Assembly: GCF_008831285.2 (NCBI RefSeq) | Contig: NC_045146.1 | Coordinates: forward strand, 8,320,972 to 8,384,971 | DNA: 64,000 nucleotides | Direction: 5' to 3' | From: Nymphaea colorata | Lineage: Eukaryota > Streptophyta > Magnoliopsida > Nymphaeales > Nymphaeaceae | Shown here: positions 32,926 to 44,799 of the stretch, in pieces | Numbering within the stretch: position 1 is the stretch's first letter | Layout: each line of letters starts with the position of its first letter | Translations under genes and position numbers: made by a program | Notes under the pieces: generated by a model | Told to the model about the DNA's origin: nothing | Seen by the model: only the letters and a program-made list of their open reading frames with translations | Database searches by the model: none

Positions 32926-35016
32926 GCCATGACTTGTTAGCTCTAGCCCATGCACCAATAAAGGCAATGGTGCTTGAAAAAACAGAAATTATCATTCGAA
33001 ATGGGCTTAAATTTTTTCAAAAGAGCATAAAAGCAGTCAAGTTTAAAATATTGTAAAGTCTTAGTGTCTTTCTTTAAATACAGTTACAATAGGAAGCTTT
33101 AAAAATAATAATTTTATGCACATATAAGCTATGCACATACATTTGACATAGTTGCATATTTTGGGCATGATTAGGTCAAAACAATGCATCTGATAAGCAT
33201 TGACCAAAAATCAGACCTGCATCCATACCCAAATTCTATGTGGATCCAAAGGATATATGTCCCTGTTCAAGGAAACAGTATCCCTATTACATAGTCTTGA
33301 ACATAGTACTGGGATTGCATACTTTATAGCTAGTAGTAGCTTCCTGGTCCAAGCAGTGACCAACATCAAAATTGAGGTGGATTGACATTCGTAAGGTGTT
33401 GCATCTTTAACTTGTTAAAATTTTAAACTATAGTGCCACAAAGAAGGGAACTCAATTCTAAAATAAACAGGTAGGATGACAACCGTGTGACTGTAGGAAC
33501 TTGACCATATGAAAGTGAGAACATTTACTTTGACATGAGCCATACCAACAATTTCAAGGTAAGTGGTTATGCTCAATTAAGTAGTAAATTGTTCAAACTA
33601 CAGAATACAACCTGAGATTTAAAGGACACGAGTAAGCCTGATTTCATTTGAAATAGTGGTTCATGAAGAGTCTCCATTGCTTATGCAAACATATGAAAAC
33701 CATATAGAGAAGAACATTGAAAACTATAGCTCAATTGCATGACCTTTCCTTAGGAAGTTTATTATCTCCATGAAATATAAGCAACACAAACTCTTCAAAA
33801 AGGTGCTAAACCTGATTTGGGTCGACTCAGGTGCAGCGACTGACAATTTATTTTCTTTTTCATTGAATCATTGGTAGCATCATAGCGTGTTCATTTTGTG
33901 GCTTGTTATCCAAAGCTCCAAACCCATGTTTTTCCATACCCACACCTACACTTGTGTGACATAGTCCATGAAACTGAAGAAGGTTCATGCATGAGTTCCA
34001 GGTTTCTTTTTTCCCCATCTTTAAGCACGAAGAAAATATTCCAATTATGAGCTTCTCATCCAGAAGACTTCGCTGGTTTTCCCAATCAAAACATCAAAAA
34101 ATTCACCCTTTCTTCTAAAATCATACATTTCTAGAATCACATTCTGGAAAAAGGGTTAACAAGCCAAACATTAGGGGACTTCCATGGTTCCAAGTTCCGA
34201 AAAATAAAAAATCATCAATGAAAAAATTGTCTTCATATAACTTTGACAGATACTCATGTTTTGCAACAATTTTCTAGCATTCACCTTTTAGCATACGATA
34301 TGCATACAAATGTGCGTCTGGCAACCAGACATCTGCATGCACCCATGCACATGAAATGGCACCAACGTAGGCACCTACATGTATCTATACATAGACAAAT
34401 ACGTAATGGACCTAAATTTTTAAGGCTCATTCTAAGCTTCCTATTTTGTGCAAGGTCAAGATGAATCCAGTGTAGTGATGGTTTACAACCACAATTACCA
34501 CTGTTCTGCTCAGCAATTTATCAGCAAGGTACTTCCTATGGGATACATAAAAGAAACGAAAAGAAAAAATCATACTTAAAAAACATGAAAATAGGCTATT
34601 GTCTTGAAAGTTCGAGGAAATATCAAGAAAATATCATGATGTTTTCATCTTTGGTGATGTTTTGAAAATTCTGTAGTATTTTTCCTATGTGGCGATAAAA
34701 TTGGATATTTCTAAATCCCAAACATATTTATGACTATGTCTATGAGACTATGACTTTGAGCACGGTCTTATACTGCACTAGGATCAGGCTTTCCCAATTA
34801 ACAGATCTTAGGAAGAAGACAAGACCTAAAATGAACTACATGTGGGACACTATCATTAATAGATGGCTAAGAAAGAATTATGATATAATTTAAGATCATA
34901 TATGACTAACACCACCTTATGCAAAACTAAAGTCTAAAGGTCAAAAGTGCATGTAAGGACAACCACTAGAGGAGATTAGGAGGAAATTGCACTACTTGCA
35001 CATAAGGAGGAATTAC

Positions 35017-35611
35017 CTGCAAAGCTTTTCTGTAGAATTTACGCCTTCGAAGATTTGTCATGACCTCCAAAACAACGTCTTCATTGACAGTATTACCTTC
35101 TTCCACCCACCTGTCGATTGCATCTTTAACAGATTGTGCAGGACTCCGAATAATAAGTTGAGCCAATGGGATAATAGTCCTTTTCCACGACTCCTTTACC
35201 TCATCGTCTGAACCAACTTCATCTTCTGAGAGCTCAATGTCTGCATCTTTTCCCACCGAATTCAGAGCTGAATCCTCATCCTCGGAAAGCTCAGGCCCAG
35301 ATAGCTCCTTAGCTTGATCTCCACTATCACTTTCAGTCTCGCCAGTATGAGGTGATTCAAGTTCTGAGAATACATCCTCTAGCTGATCCTCATCACCACC
35401 TGCATTAGGTCCTGCTTGAGAGGAAAGACATCTACTACCCAAAATGATCTTGGTGTACGTGAAGCGGTCGAAGAACCTCTCAGGTACAGGCTCGTAATCC
35501 ACTTTAACCTGACTACGTTCCCCGCTTCTGAAGCACTGCATATTGCCACTCCTAAAGGCATCCCCACAAACAGAAAAGGACCTACAAGCAAGTATGCTGT
35601 AGCCATATCCC
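35017..35611 (-). CDS. PPR596-like: PPR596-like protein, exon 2 (presequence remainder and acidic linker)
   Basis: Begins after a CAG acceptor (35,614-35,612) and ends ...RRRKFYRKALQ at a CAG|GTAATT donor (35,017/35,016). Phases are consistent: exon 1 supplies two bases of an Arg codon, this exon supplies the third, and it leaves phase 0 into exon 3. It encodes GYGYSILACRSFSVCGD, continuing a basic, Ser/Cys-containing organelle presequence. Next is an acidic low-complexity region rich in LSEDE repeats (ELSGPELSEDED, DIELSEDEVGSDDE), then WKRTIIPLAQLIIRSPAQ and the helix AIDRWVEEGNTVNEDVVLEV that precedes the first PPR in At1g80270 relatives. The open frame extends past both splice sites, so unspliced reading would give false ends. 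Confidence 0.9.
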
Positions 35612-36051
35612 CTGACATAGACACGAACACGATTAAACGCCAATAGGAAATCTCACCAATTTTCTAACTATTGAAAAACCAGCAACTAGAAATAAATCAG
35701 CAATCAGTTCACTGACGTTGCCTCCTAAGCATGACAAAGGAAGTGATACTAACGACTGGTTAGCAGCACAAAAGGACCAAAACTGTTAGGAGGACGGCGA
35801 AGCAGTTGGAATAGGAACTTTGCAACAAAAATAAGACAAGAACGAGGAAATGCACAGGCACATAAGAAAAATGATCATATGAACTCGCTAAAAGAGGCAA
35901 AGAACAAAGGAGAACATCTCAACTGACCAGAGAAAGGAACAATAAAAAGTTGAAAACGGGCTTTTGAGGTCAATCCCAACAAAAATGACAAGGAAACATA
36001 TAGACATATTTTAACATATAAACTGAAGAAATAGAAATCGAGAGAGAGAAC

Positions 36052-36086
36052 CTGAGAGGATTGGTGGCTCTACGAACTGCCCACAT
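36052..36086 (-). CDS. PPR596-like: PPR596-like protein, exon 1 (11 codons plus two bases)
   Basis: A 35-bp coding start on minus: ATG at 36,086, reading MWAVRRATNPL plus AG, then CAG|GTTCTC donor (GT at 36,051-36,050). It was chosen because the exon 2 frame has no ATG before its upstream stop and begins at a good CAG acceptor, because the join restores an AGG Arg codon, and because MWA.RRA matches the start of At1g80270-type proteins. It forms the tip of a mitochondrial-type presequence (Arg-rich, no acidic residues). The intron to exon 2 is 440 bp (36,051-35,612). Too short to show as an open frame. Confidence 0.8.
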
Positions 36087-36160
36087 GAGGAAAGGTTCCA
36101 AAACTACCGCTCAAGCTCTAGAGGTCCCTAAACCCCGAAGAGAGTGAGAGAGAGACCCTT

Positions 36161-36170
36161 AAACCCTAAA
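36161..36170. promoter_or_regulatory. Telo-box-like AAACCCTAAA near the PPR gene start
   Basis: AAACCCTAAA, 75-84 bp upstream of the PPR start codon. Telo boxes (AAACCCTA) are common in promoters and leaders of plant translation- and organelle-related genes. The flanking 36,120-36,190 is GA-rich. Function is inferred from motif and position only. Confidence 0.4.
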
Positions 36171-36189
36171 GTGTTCAGTGAGAGTCTCA

Positions 36190-37159
36190 CTCAAGCCTTC
36201 GGAAGGCGGCTTGTGACAACTTGAGGTTTTGGTACAATCTCCGACAAAATTTCATTTTCCCACCGACATCTTATCCATAATCCTACAAAAAGGGCTACTG
36301 TTCCTTAATTTACAAGCATGCCGCTTTGTTAGCTAAACTAAGTGGAAACGTTAATTCGCTGAAGTAAATAAAAGAAAATAACAAGTGCACATTTCTTCCA
36401 TTTTAAAAGTAAAGTAATAATAAATATGGCAGGTTTCCGGAAATGGTGAAATAGCTCATTTAAAAGTTACCGAGTTATTCATGGATCACGTTAGTTCTTT
36501 TTTAGTTTCCTTATAAGACTAGTTCGAGGTTAGCTGCGGTCGTGACTTGTGAGAAGACAATAGTCATGTTTGGAGTAATACCGAAAGCACGTTCCTCCAC
36601 TTCCACCTCCACTGTGGAAACTAAACTCCCTGACGCGAAACTAGTGGGCTATGTTTCTAGGAAAGATATTATTAACATTGTGTTCTCCTTGACCCTTACT
36701 CAAACGTTCCTCGAGCTGATATGAGAAACTGTAAAAGCCGTTCCGGAAGTTGTTCAGCTTCTTTTTCAAAAAAGAATAATTTAGCGCATGACCATTTAAG
36801 GAGCATGGATTCAAGCAAATTTAGCTCTTAGCAAACAAATGCGGATACGCTGTAGATATTAACCGCTTTAATTAGGCTCTGTTTAGTTACGCTAAATATT
36901 AGAAAAAAAGGTTAGGTGTTATTACTTGAAAGGTGATTTTTACACACTTAAATGTTCAGTAAATAAGTGGACAATTGAAACTAAAACTTTAAAGATCCTT
37001 AAAAAAAAGGGAAATTTAACTGGAAAAGAGTGAGATATTGAAAGGGGAGAGGACAAGTGGTTTCTCTTTGTAAGAGAGCAAGTGACAACTCTCCCTCTCT
37101 CCACACCCCTCCCTCCCACCCACATTTCCAGGCAGTCCACTTCCGATGGAAAGGGCATA
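36190..37159. other. Intergenic region between PPR gene and PPR pseudogene
   Basis: Holds the PPR gene promoter near 36.2 kb. A 60-codon frame at 36,542-36,724 has no recognised motif. A CT-rich tract lies at about 37,085-37,125. No other gene is seen. Confidence 0.4.
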
Positions 37160-37735
37160 TCACAATATTTTGAACCTTCCCGATCTTTGCAATATAGTGG
37201 AAGTATACATTCTCTCTATGTTTCTAAGGGCCATTTTTTATTGCTCATTTCAGTATGCAATTCAACGGGTTTGAGAATGGATGTTACTATACATCGCTCT
37301 GTTGCAAAATCTGGACTTGAGCATGACAGTTTTTCAACAAGAGTATCCGTCCTTTGGACATGAAATTTTATAGCATCGTCCATGCAAATAAATTCTTTGA
37401 CGATAGTTCAAGGGCCTGGATGACATCTGTTTATGTCAAGTGCCGAGAAAATGAGTATCCTACGGGTTTATTTAATATGAATGTTTTCTCTGGCTTGGTC
37501 CCTAACGAGTTCATATTTGCTAGTGCCTTGTGTGATTGCCCTTCCGCTAGAGGGTTGGAGCATACAAGGCAAATTCATGAACGGATGGCCAAATGTGGAT
37601 TGTCATATATGGTTCTTTGAAGTGCCTCGATTGATTCATACTCAACGAGTGAGAAATTTGTCAAGGCTTATACTGTTTTCTTGGAGATGCACTAGGATTT
37701 TTCAAGATTTACGTGACTAATTTGTCTAGGAATAT
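37160..37735 (+). pseudogene. PLS-type PPR protein pseudogene fragment
   Basis: Translation in changing frames gives typical PLS-PPR phrases in order: SVCNSTGLRMDVTIHRSVAKSG; then FFDDSSRAW, VYVKCRENEYPTGLFNM, SGLVPNEFIFASALCDC; then GLEHTRQIHERMAKCGLS. After a frame change near 37,619 comes LIDSYS.SEKFVKAYTVFLEM, with a stop in the 37,690s. In intact proteins these belong to consecutive P, L and S repeats. Stops and frameshifts, lack of a start and lack of E/DYW sequence show a decayed piece. It runs divergently from the PPR596-like gene, which is P-type, so it is not a duplicate of that gene. Confidence 0.72.
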
Positions 37736-40700
37736 GTTATTCTATTTAAGATTGCACTAGCATATTATAAGATGTTGCATGGATACAATTTTTCTTCATA
37801 GATTTGACATGAAGGTTTTTAATGCCCACTTTGCTGAGATTTCTTCACTACTTCATTGCTTTTTACTGGTTTTCTGATGGACCGATTGTTAGGCTTTTGA
37901 ATATTACATTTACATTGTGTTGCCTTGACTACTCTTTTAGTTTCTTTCTTCTTGCTACCTTATTTAGCCTTTTCACATAGTTCCTTTTTTGGGGAAGGCT
38001 TCCTTCCTTTCATCAAATATCAAATAAGAATACAAAATGAAAAAAGAAAGACTAATGAACCAAAGGGAAACAAACACAAAGCAAGCGAATTATTAATAAC
38101 CATGCAACTGCTTCAGCCCACACCAAGATGGTTATAACCTCCACCAACAACGAATACCTACTGAGAACCATCCTTTGAATAAAATCTTTGAAATGAGAAA
38201 TGTTAACCTACAAGAAACTGGTTATGCATTCTTGAATCCATTTCTTTCATGTGTTCACTATTGAACCTAATAGTGATTTCCTAATCCACAATAGAAATCT
38301 TGCATTAACCTATCCAGCAACTGAGTTTCCAAGAAAATTTGAGTCTTCAGTCGACTTCATTATTCCCATCATACAAAAGTATGGTAATGCTTGTCCAGGT
38401 ACCTCTAGCGACTAAAGTGGAATAATGGAACCTTGCATTGCTACCAAGAATTGAATATCTTTTGTCTTCAACCAAAGTTATATGGACATATCTGCTTGAT
38501 GTGACCATCCATGTTTCAGAATGACCTCAAAACAAGTTTCCCCATCCTCATGATCCTCAATCAACTTTGGTACCCCTTTATGAATTGCTTGATTACAAAA
38601 ACCCTAAGGCCCTGAAAGTTTTGGTATGACAATATTGAAAGAAAACTACTAAAGTTCAAATTCTCCACAAGAAAATAAAAAAAAAGACTTTTTTTTGTCC
38701 ACAATGGAACTCCAAACCAAAATCTCTAAGAGAAGTTCTCAAAATACTAAACCAGAATACTACAAACCATCAAATAGAATGTTAGAATGAAAAATGCAAA
38801 TAAGATATGGTGTTGATCTTCCATCATTTTCTTATAGAATATATTGAAACTAACACTATATGAACATGTCGAGATCATGTCTTAATTAGAAGCCTATTAA
38901 AGTTACAAGATAAACAAACCAACCTGCCCTAGGAAGGGACTTGGAAGTTCATAGTGTATTATGCCACATGCAACAACTCCTTTTGATTTAATACAAGGGC
39001 AGATCTGGTTCCTTGAATTAACTAGCTAACTATATGTTTTTCAACGCTGCACAACCATATGTTGTACCAAATTACCAGCATGAAGAGGAAGGGGCAACAT
39101 GCTTTGGACCCTGAGATCACAAAAGAAACTTCAAATGACGGCACTAAGTGGTAAAAATCCTAAGAATAGCAAGAGAGACATGTCCAACAAGGAGGACCAA
39201 GCTAGTTCCACCACATAGTTTGAATGCCTTGGTTAAGTAGATAGCCCAAGATGGAAAGAATGATGAAAGCCCTGCAAGACAAGAACTTTGACAAGAGTGA
39301 TTAATGTGGGTAGATTCTACTTCCATGAAGGACTAGAGGACCACTTTGGAACAATTGGACTATTGTCAAATTGAACCTAAGTATACAAAGGAGTTATGTA
39401 TTAGACTGTTTTGGATTCTAAAATCTAGTCAGTCTTTCAAATGGTGTTGCTGAAATACCCTTAGTCTCTTTCACTATCAACAAATTTCTAAAATAGTTAA
39501 ATCACTCATTAATTTGTAGAAGCCAAATGAAGCACATTCAAGAGGGGGAGGTGAGCTTCTCTAATTTGTGATGCAGGAAAGAAGTGAAGATAGTAATATA
39601 TTGATCATGATATTCCATTCTATCTATTGTTTTATTAGACATGGTTAGCTAGTATTTCTTACATGGGAAATGCATTCTTACTTGCATATACATATGAAGA
39701 TGTCAGCTTAATCAGATACTTGAAGGTCTTAGTCTTAAACCAAGATGTCAAATATCCCTAGGGTGAAAAGGGAACATTAGCATCTATGCTACTCTAAAGC
39801 TTGAGATGGAAGAGATTATATATAATATCCAACCCTGAACATCTCTAGATGAACCTGTATTTAATGAAGGATGCAGTCTTGTATAGTGACAAGAATTCAA
39901 GTTTGATAGCCATGCAAATAAATGTTGTTTCACTCTTCTAGTTTGTGATTGTTCTAACTCAAGAAATATAACATTTAGCAACAATATTTTGAGCTCTGTT
40001 GCTATTTGTTTGGTCTTCAGCTACAAAAGCAACCGTACATTGCAGGTTTCATAAACTCACCAACGAATGATAATTTTAGTTACTATATTGGACGACATAC
40101 CCCTTAAGAAACAAAATATATGGTTGACAAATGTGCTAGAAATAGTAACAAAAAAGTTTTCATTGCTTATGAAGGCCATCTTACAACTTAGTAATGAAAA
40201 TGGTTATTGTTGCTACACCCTTCCACTAGCATACTATACAAACAGCCCCTACTCCCCTTCGCACCAAATTTTCCCAATTTCCCATAAAATGTCTATGTTC
40301 TTTTTTCGGCCACTGTCTTCTATCATTGGTTTTCATTTTCTGGCCGCTTGCCCATCCATCAGCAGCCCTCAATACATGAAGGTCTGGGGCATTGTCACTA
40401 GTGGCCTAATTTTCCCCAATTTTTTGCAGTGATTGGGTTTCTCTTTTGATTTTTCAGTTACTGGCGGTTCATCTTCCATCGGTGGCTTCGGTTGCATAAT
40501 CCAGCAATGTCACTAGTGGCCTTCCAATGCATTCTAGCATTGCTTGATTTTGGGGGTAATGTAAATCATTATGTGGTTCTAGGTTTCTTAACTAACCTCA
40601 TTTAAATTCCTTATTGTGCATTTGAATATTCGTGTGGAAGAATTACAGGTTAAGCCTCGAAGCAACAATTGAGATGGTCCCATCTCTTTTGAGATTTGGT

Positions 40701-40919
40701 TGATCGTTGTCATGGTTTTTTTGTTATTGCTTTTGTTGTTGGATGGACTGGTGTAGAGATGCTGCAATTTTTTTCTTCCTCTTAGTTTTAAGTTTTTATT
40801 TTTTAAATTGTAGTGATTCTTGCATAAACTTTGATGCATGTTCATTTTTTCATTTTGTATTAAATTCTCTTTTAAAATTTTGTCTTACTTTATTTTGGAC
40901 TTATTTTGGATTTCATGAG
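37736..40919. other. AT-rich intergenic DNA
   Basis: No gene recognised. Frames up to 121 codons (for example 40,067-40,432) lack known motifs and codon patterns. It may contain unrecognisable transposon debris. Confidence 0.4.
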
Positions 40920-40984
40920 AGTGATTTATCACCTATGGCAGTTCATAGTGTGACACCCATTATTCAATTATTTCATATCAACTC

Positions 40985-41620
40985 TAAAATGTTTGCTTCA
41001 ATTAACTATTTTCCAACAAAATTTCTTCAACTTCCATCCAATAAGCATCATGATCTACAAATTCTGTGAAGCCATTAATTTTATTTGTACTGATATGGTC
41101 TAAACTAACTGCATTTTCATACATGTTGCTTGAATAGAATGGGACCAAAGACTACAACCTATTTCTCTTTCATTAGTTGCCATAGTAACAGACCAATATA
41201 CGCTTCAGTTAAATTGTGCTTCACTGAAATTTCTTTCAACTTTCATCCCTCATAAGCATCATTTACAAGTCCCATGAAAGTGGTGAATGTTACTTGTTCT
41301 CACCTGGTCTAGAATAATATTATGTATGTGTTGCTAAAGTAGAATAGGGCAGAGGACTACAACCTATTTTTCTTTCAATAGTTGTGGTTGTGGCAAATCA
41401 ACATTTGCTTTAGTTAGAATGTGGTTGGTCACAATCTCCTTCAATTTTTCAGCCCCATCAAATACAACACCTATAGTATGTAATAAATAAATAAAGTACT
41501 TAACATCCTCAAAAGAATATATATGTAACAAATTGTTTTCTCTTCTATTGCCTACAGTTGAGACATATCAACATTTACTGTAGTTAAACTATATTTCCTT
41601 CATTTTCTTTCTCTGTTTAT
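40985..41620 (+). repeat. ~190-205-bp tandem repeat, three diverged units
   Basis: ACTACAACCTATTT recurs at 41,151 and 41,356 (205 bp apart). It is followed in each unit by TTTCTTTCA(T/A)TAGTTG and a CAACATTTGCTTTAGTT-like block, which recurs again near 41,570. ATAAGCATCAT words precede it at about 41,040 and 41,250. Substitutions are frequent, so it is old. Confidence 0.7.
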
Positions 41621-44418
41621 CAGCAAAAGTTTGAGGTCTCGCACAAAAATAATGGGAAAGAAAGTATTTGTATATATCCAAAGAAAAAGTATGGAACCCA
41701 TCAAGTCATCATAAGGATCAGCCATTCCTCACACCTTTATTCAGGATGTCCAATTCAAGGCTCGAACTACATTGCTGAATGCCTGAGATGCCTATATAAT
41801 ATGCTTCAAACATAGATTGCAATGTGGAACACGATATACATATACCCCTACAATTTTAAAATGAAGTTTGATTTTGGAAATAAGAGACCCTCAAGGTTTT
41901 ACAGAAATGTAATGCATTATTGAGAAAACCCTTTTCATCATTGGATCATGTTATGCAATGCTAAGACCACATGATGCATGCAAACACACATTTGAAAGGG
42001 ATTGTTAACTGACTTTGAAAATCAAGTTGGAAATTGAGGTTTGAAAATGGTTTTGAAGGTGGTCTGATAAAAATTGTAGAAAGCATGATGCTTGTTACAA
42101 AAAATGTATCTAAGAGGATGCCAAGGTTTTCAACCTTCATCATGTATAATTTTTTTTATGATTATATGCATCATGCTGAAACCATTTGTTCTCTAAGAGG
42201 ATGGAGAGTGCGTGAAAACATTAGTGTTGAACAACTTGTCAAAAAATTGAAATTGAGGTGTGTGTGATGCATGACAAACTGTTCTGCATGTACTCTAATG
42301 TAAAGTTCATTATATGCAATGTACACAACAAAACAATCATAACCATGGAGATGAAAAAAAAAAAGAAACTCGTACACAATTTATGATTGCTTTGTGACAT
42401 AGCAATATTGTAGAGAAATCTCGTATAGTATGTGCAGTTTTCTGATTCGAACCTAGGAAAACTAATGCATGGTTGAAAATTGTAACATGACATAAGAACA
42501 CTAAGAGAAGGGATGAATCCTCAAAAGCTTATGAAAATGGATGAATATGCTAAACATAAATGAGAGACACTAACAAATGATGACAAGGGTTAATCCATGC
42601 CTAAGAAATACAATATGAATGCACACTACTTAGATGTGACTTTTCTTGTTACAAAATTCACTAAGATGGAACAAAATAAAGTGGGCTCTAGAAGAATGAC
42701 TCAAATACCTTAAAGAAACATCAGACCTAGCAAAAATCTCTTACCAGATGGAGGATGCCGATAATGAATGAAAATTTTACCTAATTTGAAATAGAGAAGG
42801 TAAAAAAGTAAGACAACTCCTAACTTAATATGAAAATAGAACATGACATGGGCATAGCATGATGACAAGCTAAAATTTGTATAAAATAGGCTAAACCTTT
42901 GTGAAAATTGGTGTCAACTTTCAATGTGTATGAAAAAAATGCCAAGGTGTTAGATTTGGTACATCTAACCCAAATGAAGGATTAGGTCGTCAGTCGACTC
43001 ACTAGAGTATGTGTTTTTTACAAAACAAAAAGCTGCAACATGTGATCTACTGACTTTGGAACAGTAGAAAACCTTATCAGATGGGGTTGTATGGGCCTAA
43101 ATTTTGGTATGAACCTTCTCTAACATCAAGAAAGTAGTCTTTTGTGTTAATTTGTGAAAATTATTCATAGATGGGTGACAAGAGCTTATGCAACCTATGA
43201 TAGAAATCAAGTTGCTACTGCAAAACCAAACACATGTAACAATGTTTAACAAGTATAATGTTCACCCTTGACAATAACAACCACACATAGATGCATACAT
43301 GAAATCAACTTTCGAAATGACTTCATCATTATTTTTCAGATAGACTAGGCTAATCATGTAGTGATCATAGCTATATGAAAGCACAAATTCATACATGAAA
43401 ACTTAAAGATGACACACATAATATGGATGAAAACAAGACAATGCATGATAGACGATGACTTTATGTATATGACACCAATCATATATTAAACATGGGATCA
43501 ATTCTACATGAGCCAATCATGACACATAACATAATTGAGAGAAGAGAAAGAAACAAAAGATGTTTAAGAATGAGTTATGTAAATAAAGGCAGTTTCAACC
43601 TTTTTTAATACCTTCAATAATGACAAAAGCAAACTATTAAATGTACCATGAAAGGAACAACTACAAAGCACAACTCTGACCACACAAATGAGGATGACCC
43701 ATTGTTGGATTTGAGGATCATGCTAATCTCTTGACCACGTCCATCAAGAGTGCATCTCCCTTTCTCATTATCCAGTTTCTTGTTGAAAACCACCTTGTAG
43801 AAAACTAGTTTCTGTACTTCGACCAACATATAGGTCAAACAACATCAAAAATTAAAAAAAAAAAAAAGACTTGGAAAACAGGCATGACAGATAACAACTT
43901 TAAATTTTATGGGATTGCTGTTCATGAGCTATGATGCCACCAATATTGACAAATTTTGCTATCCAAAACTCTATATATAGAAATAGTTTACTACATTTTA
44001 CATACCAGAAGGCAAAATATAATATGAAACGCATGGAAATAATACTAAAAGAAAGCTAAGATTCTGACCAATCCAAATGCTTATCTAAATTTTAGAAAAT
44101 ACCTATGGACATGTGATCATGACTCTAAACTCTAACCAAATTCTGCATGTGGACAAGATAGAATCTCCACAAGACAAACTGGATTTTGATGTAAATCTTT
44201 TAGCAAATACACCAAAATCCCCACCTCTCATTAGGGAGTTGGTGGTGCTTGACAAATTCATGGCTCAAACCAACCACATGCAAGGCTTATATAGGCAATG
44301 AAATCATACAAAAGAGACATAATCTATGCTGAAATAGGATACATTATAAGAGGAAAATAAAAAACTTACCTAGCTTCAATGTTGAAAAAGAAGGCCCCAA
44401 TTTGGCCAGCCAAGATTC

Positions 44419-44422
<4 letters not shown>
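41621..44422. other. AT-rich intergenic DNA
   Basis: No gene recognised. Short frames on both strands carry no known motif. An A-run (about 14 A) lies near 43,855. Confidence 0.4.

Positions 44423-44449
<27 letters not shown>
44423..44449. repeat. (CT)n microsatellite
   Basis: Alternating CT tract of about 27 bp. The minus-strand frame reading ERERER across it is an artefact. Confidence 0.93.
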
Positions 44450-44799
44450 CCCCTTCTTCTTCTTCCTACTTTCTCTTTCTCAAGTTGGACCTGGGATGGT
44501 TGGAGTATACAAAGCTGGCATAACTCCAAGGAGACTCTTCAAAACCTGAGAAAAAGTTCCAAGTTGGAGGATCTTTGAAGGGAGAAGAAAGAACTAAAGC
44601 AGATAGAGAACATACTTGAGAAAAAATTCTAAGACAAAGAATGGATAGGATGTTTCCCCCTTTAATGTATTTATCGTATTGAAAAACAGCATTTTGGCAA
44701 TTTTTTGAAAGTTCTAGAGGTGGGGATGGCAACCTTGGAGGCCTCTCTTGAACTTAAAAAACCCTGATAAACCCTAAAGGTAATTGTTCATATTGACCT

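Larger units (their letters stand above)
26574..35016 (-). other. 8.4-kb intron 2 of the PPR gene
   Basis: Bounded by donor GTAATT (35,016-35,011) and acceptor TTTGCAG (26,580-26,574). It is far larger than the coding exons and contains the hAT remnant (27.2-27.8 kb), TA microsatellite (29.03-29.06 kb), TRIM-like array (29.93-30.70 kb), AT-rich foldback DNA (31.57-31.95 kb) and MITE (32.81-32.93 kb). The remaining stretches (27.8-29.0, 29.06-29.92, 30.7-31.57, 31.95-32.8 and 32.93-35.0 kb) are AT-rich with no recognised gene or RNA. Confidence 0.85.

Noticed and set aside
34966-35643. Unspliced 225-codon frame as an independent protein
   Set aside because: It begins at a non-ATG codon and reads through a good GT donor. 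Splicing to exons 1 and 3 gives a known family protein.
40067-41069. 120-121-codon plus-strand frames as genes
   Set aside because: No motif, AT-driven composition, and the second overlaps the start of the ~205-bp tandem repeat.
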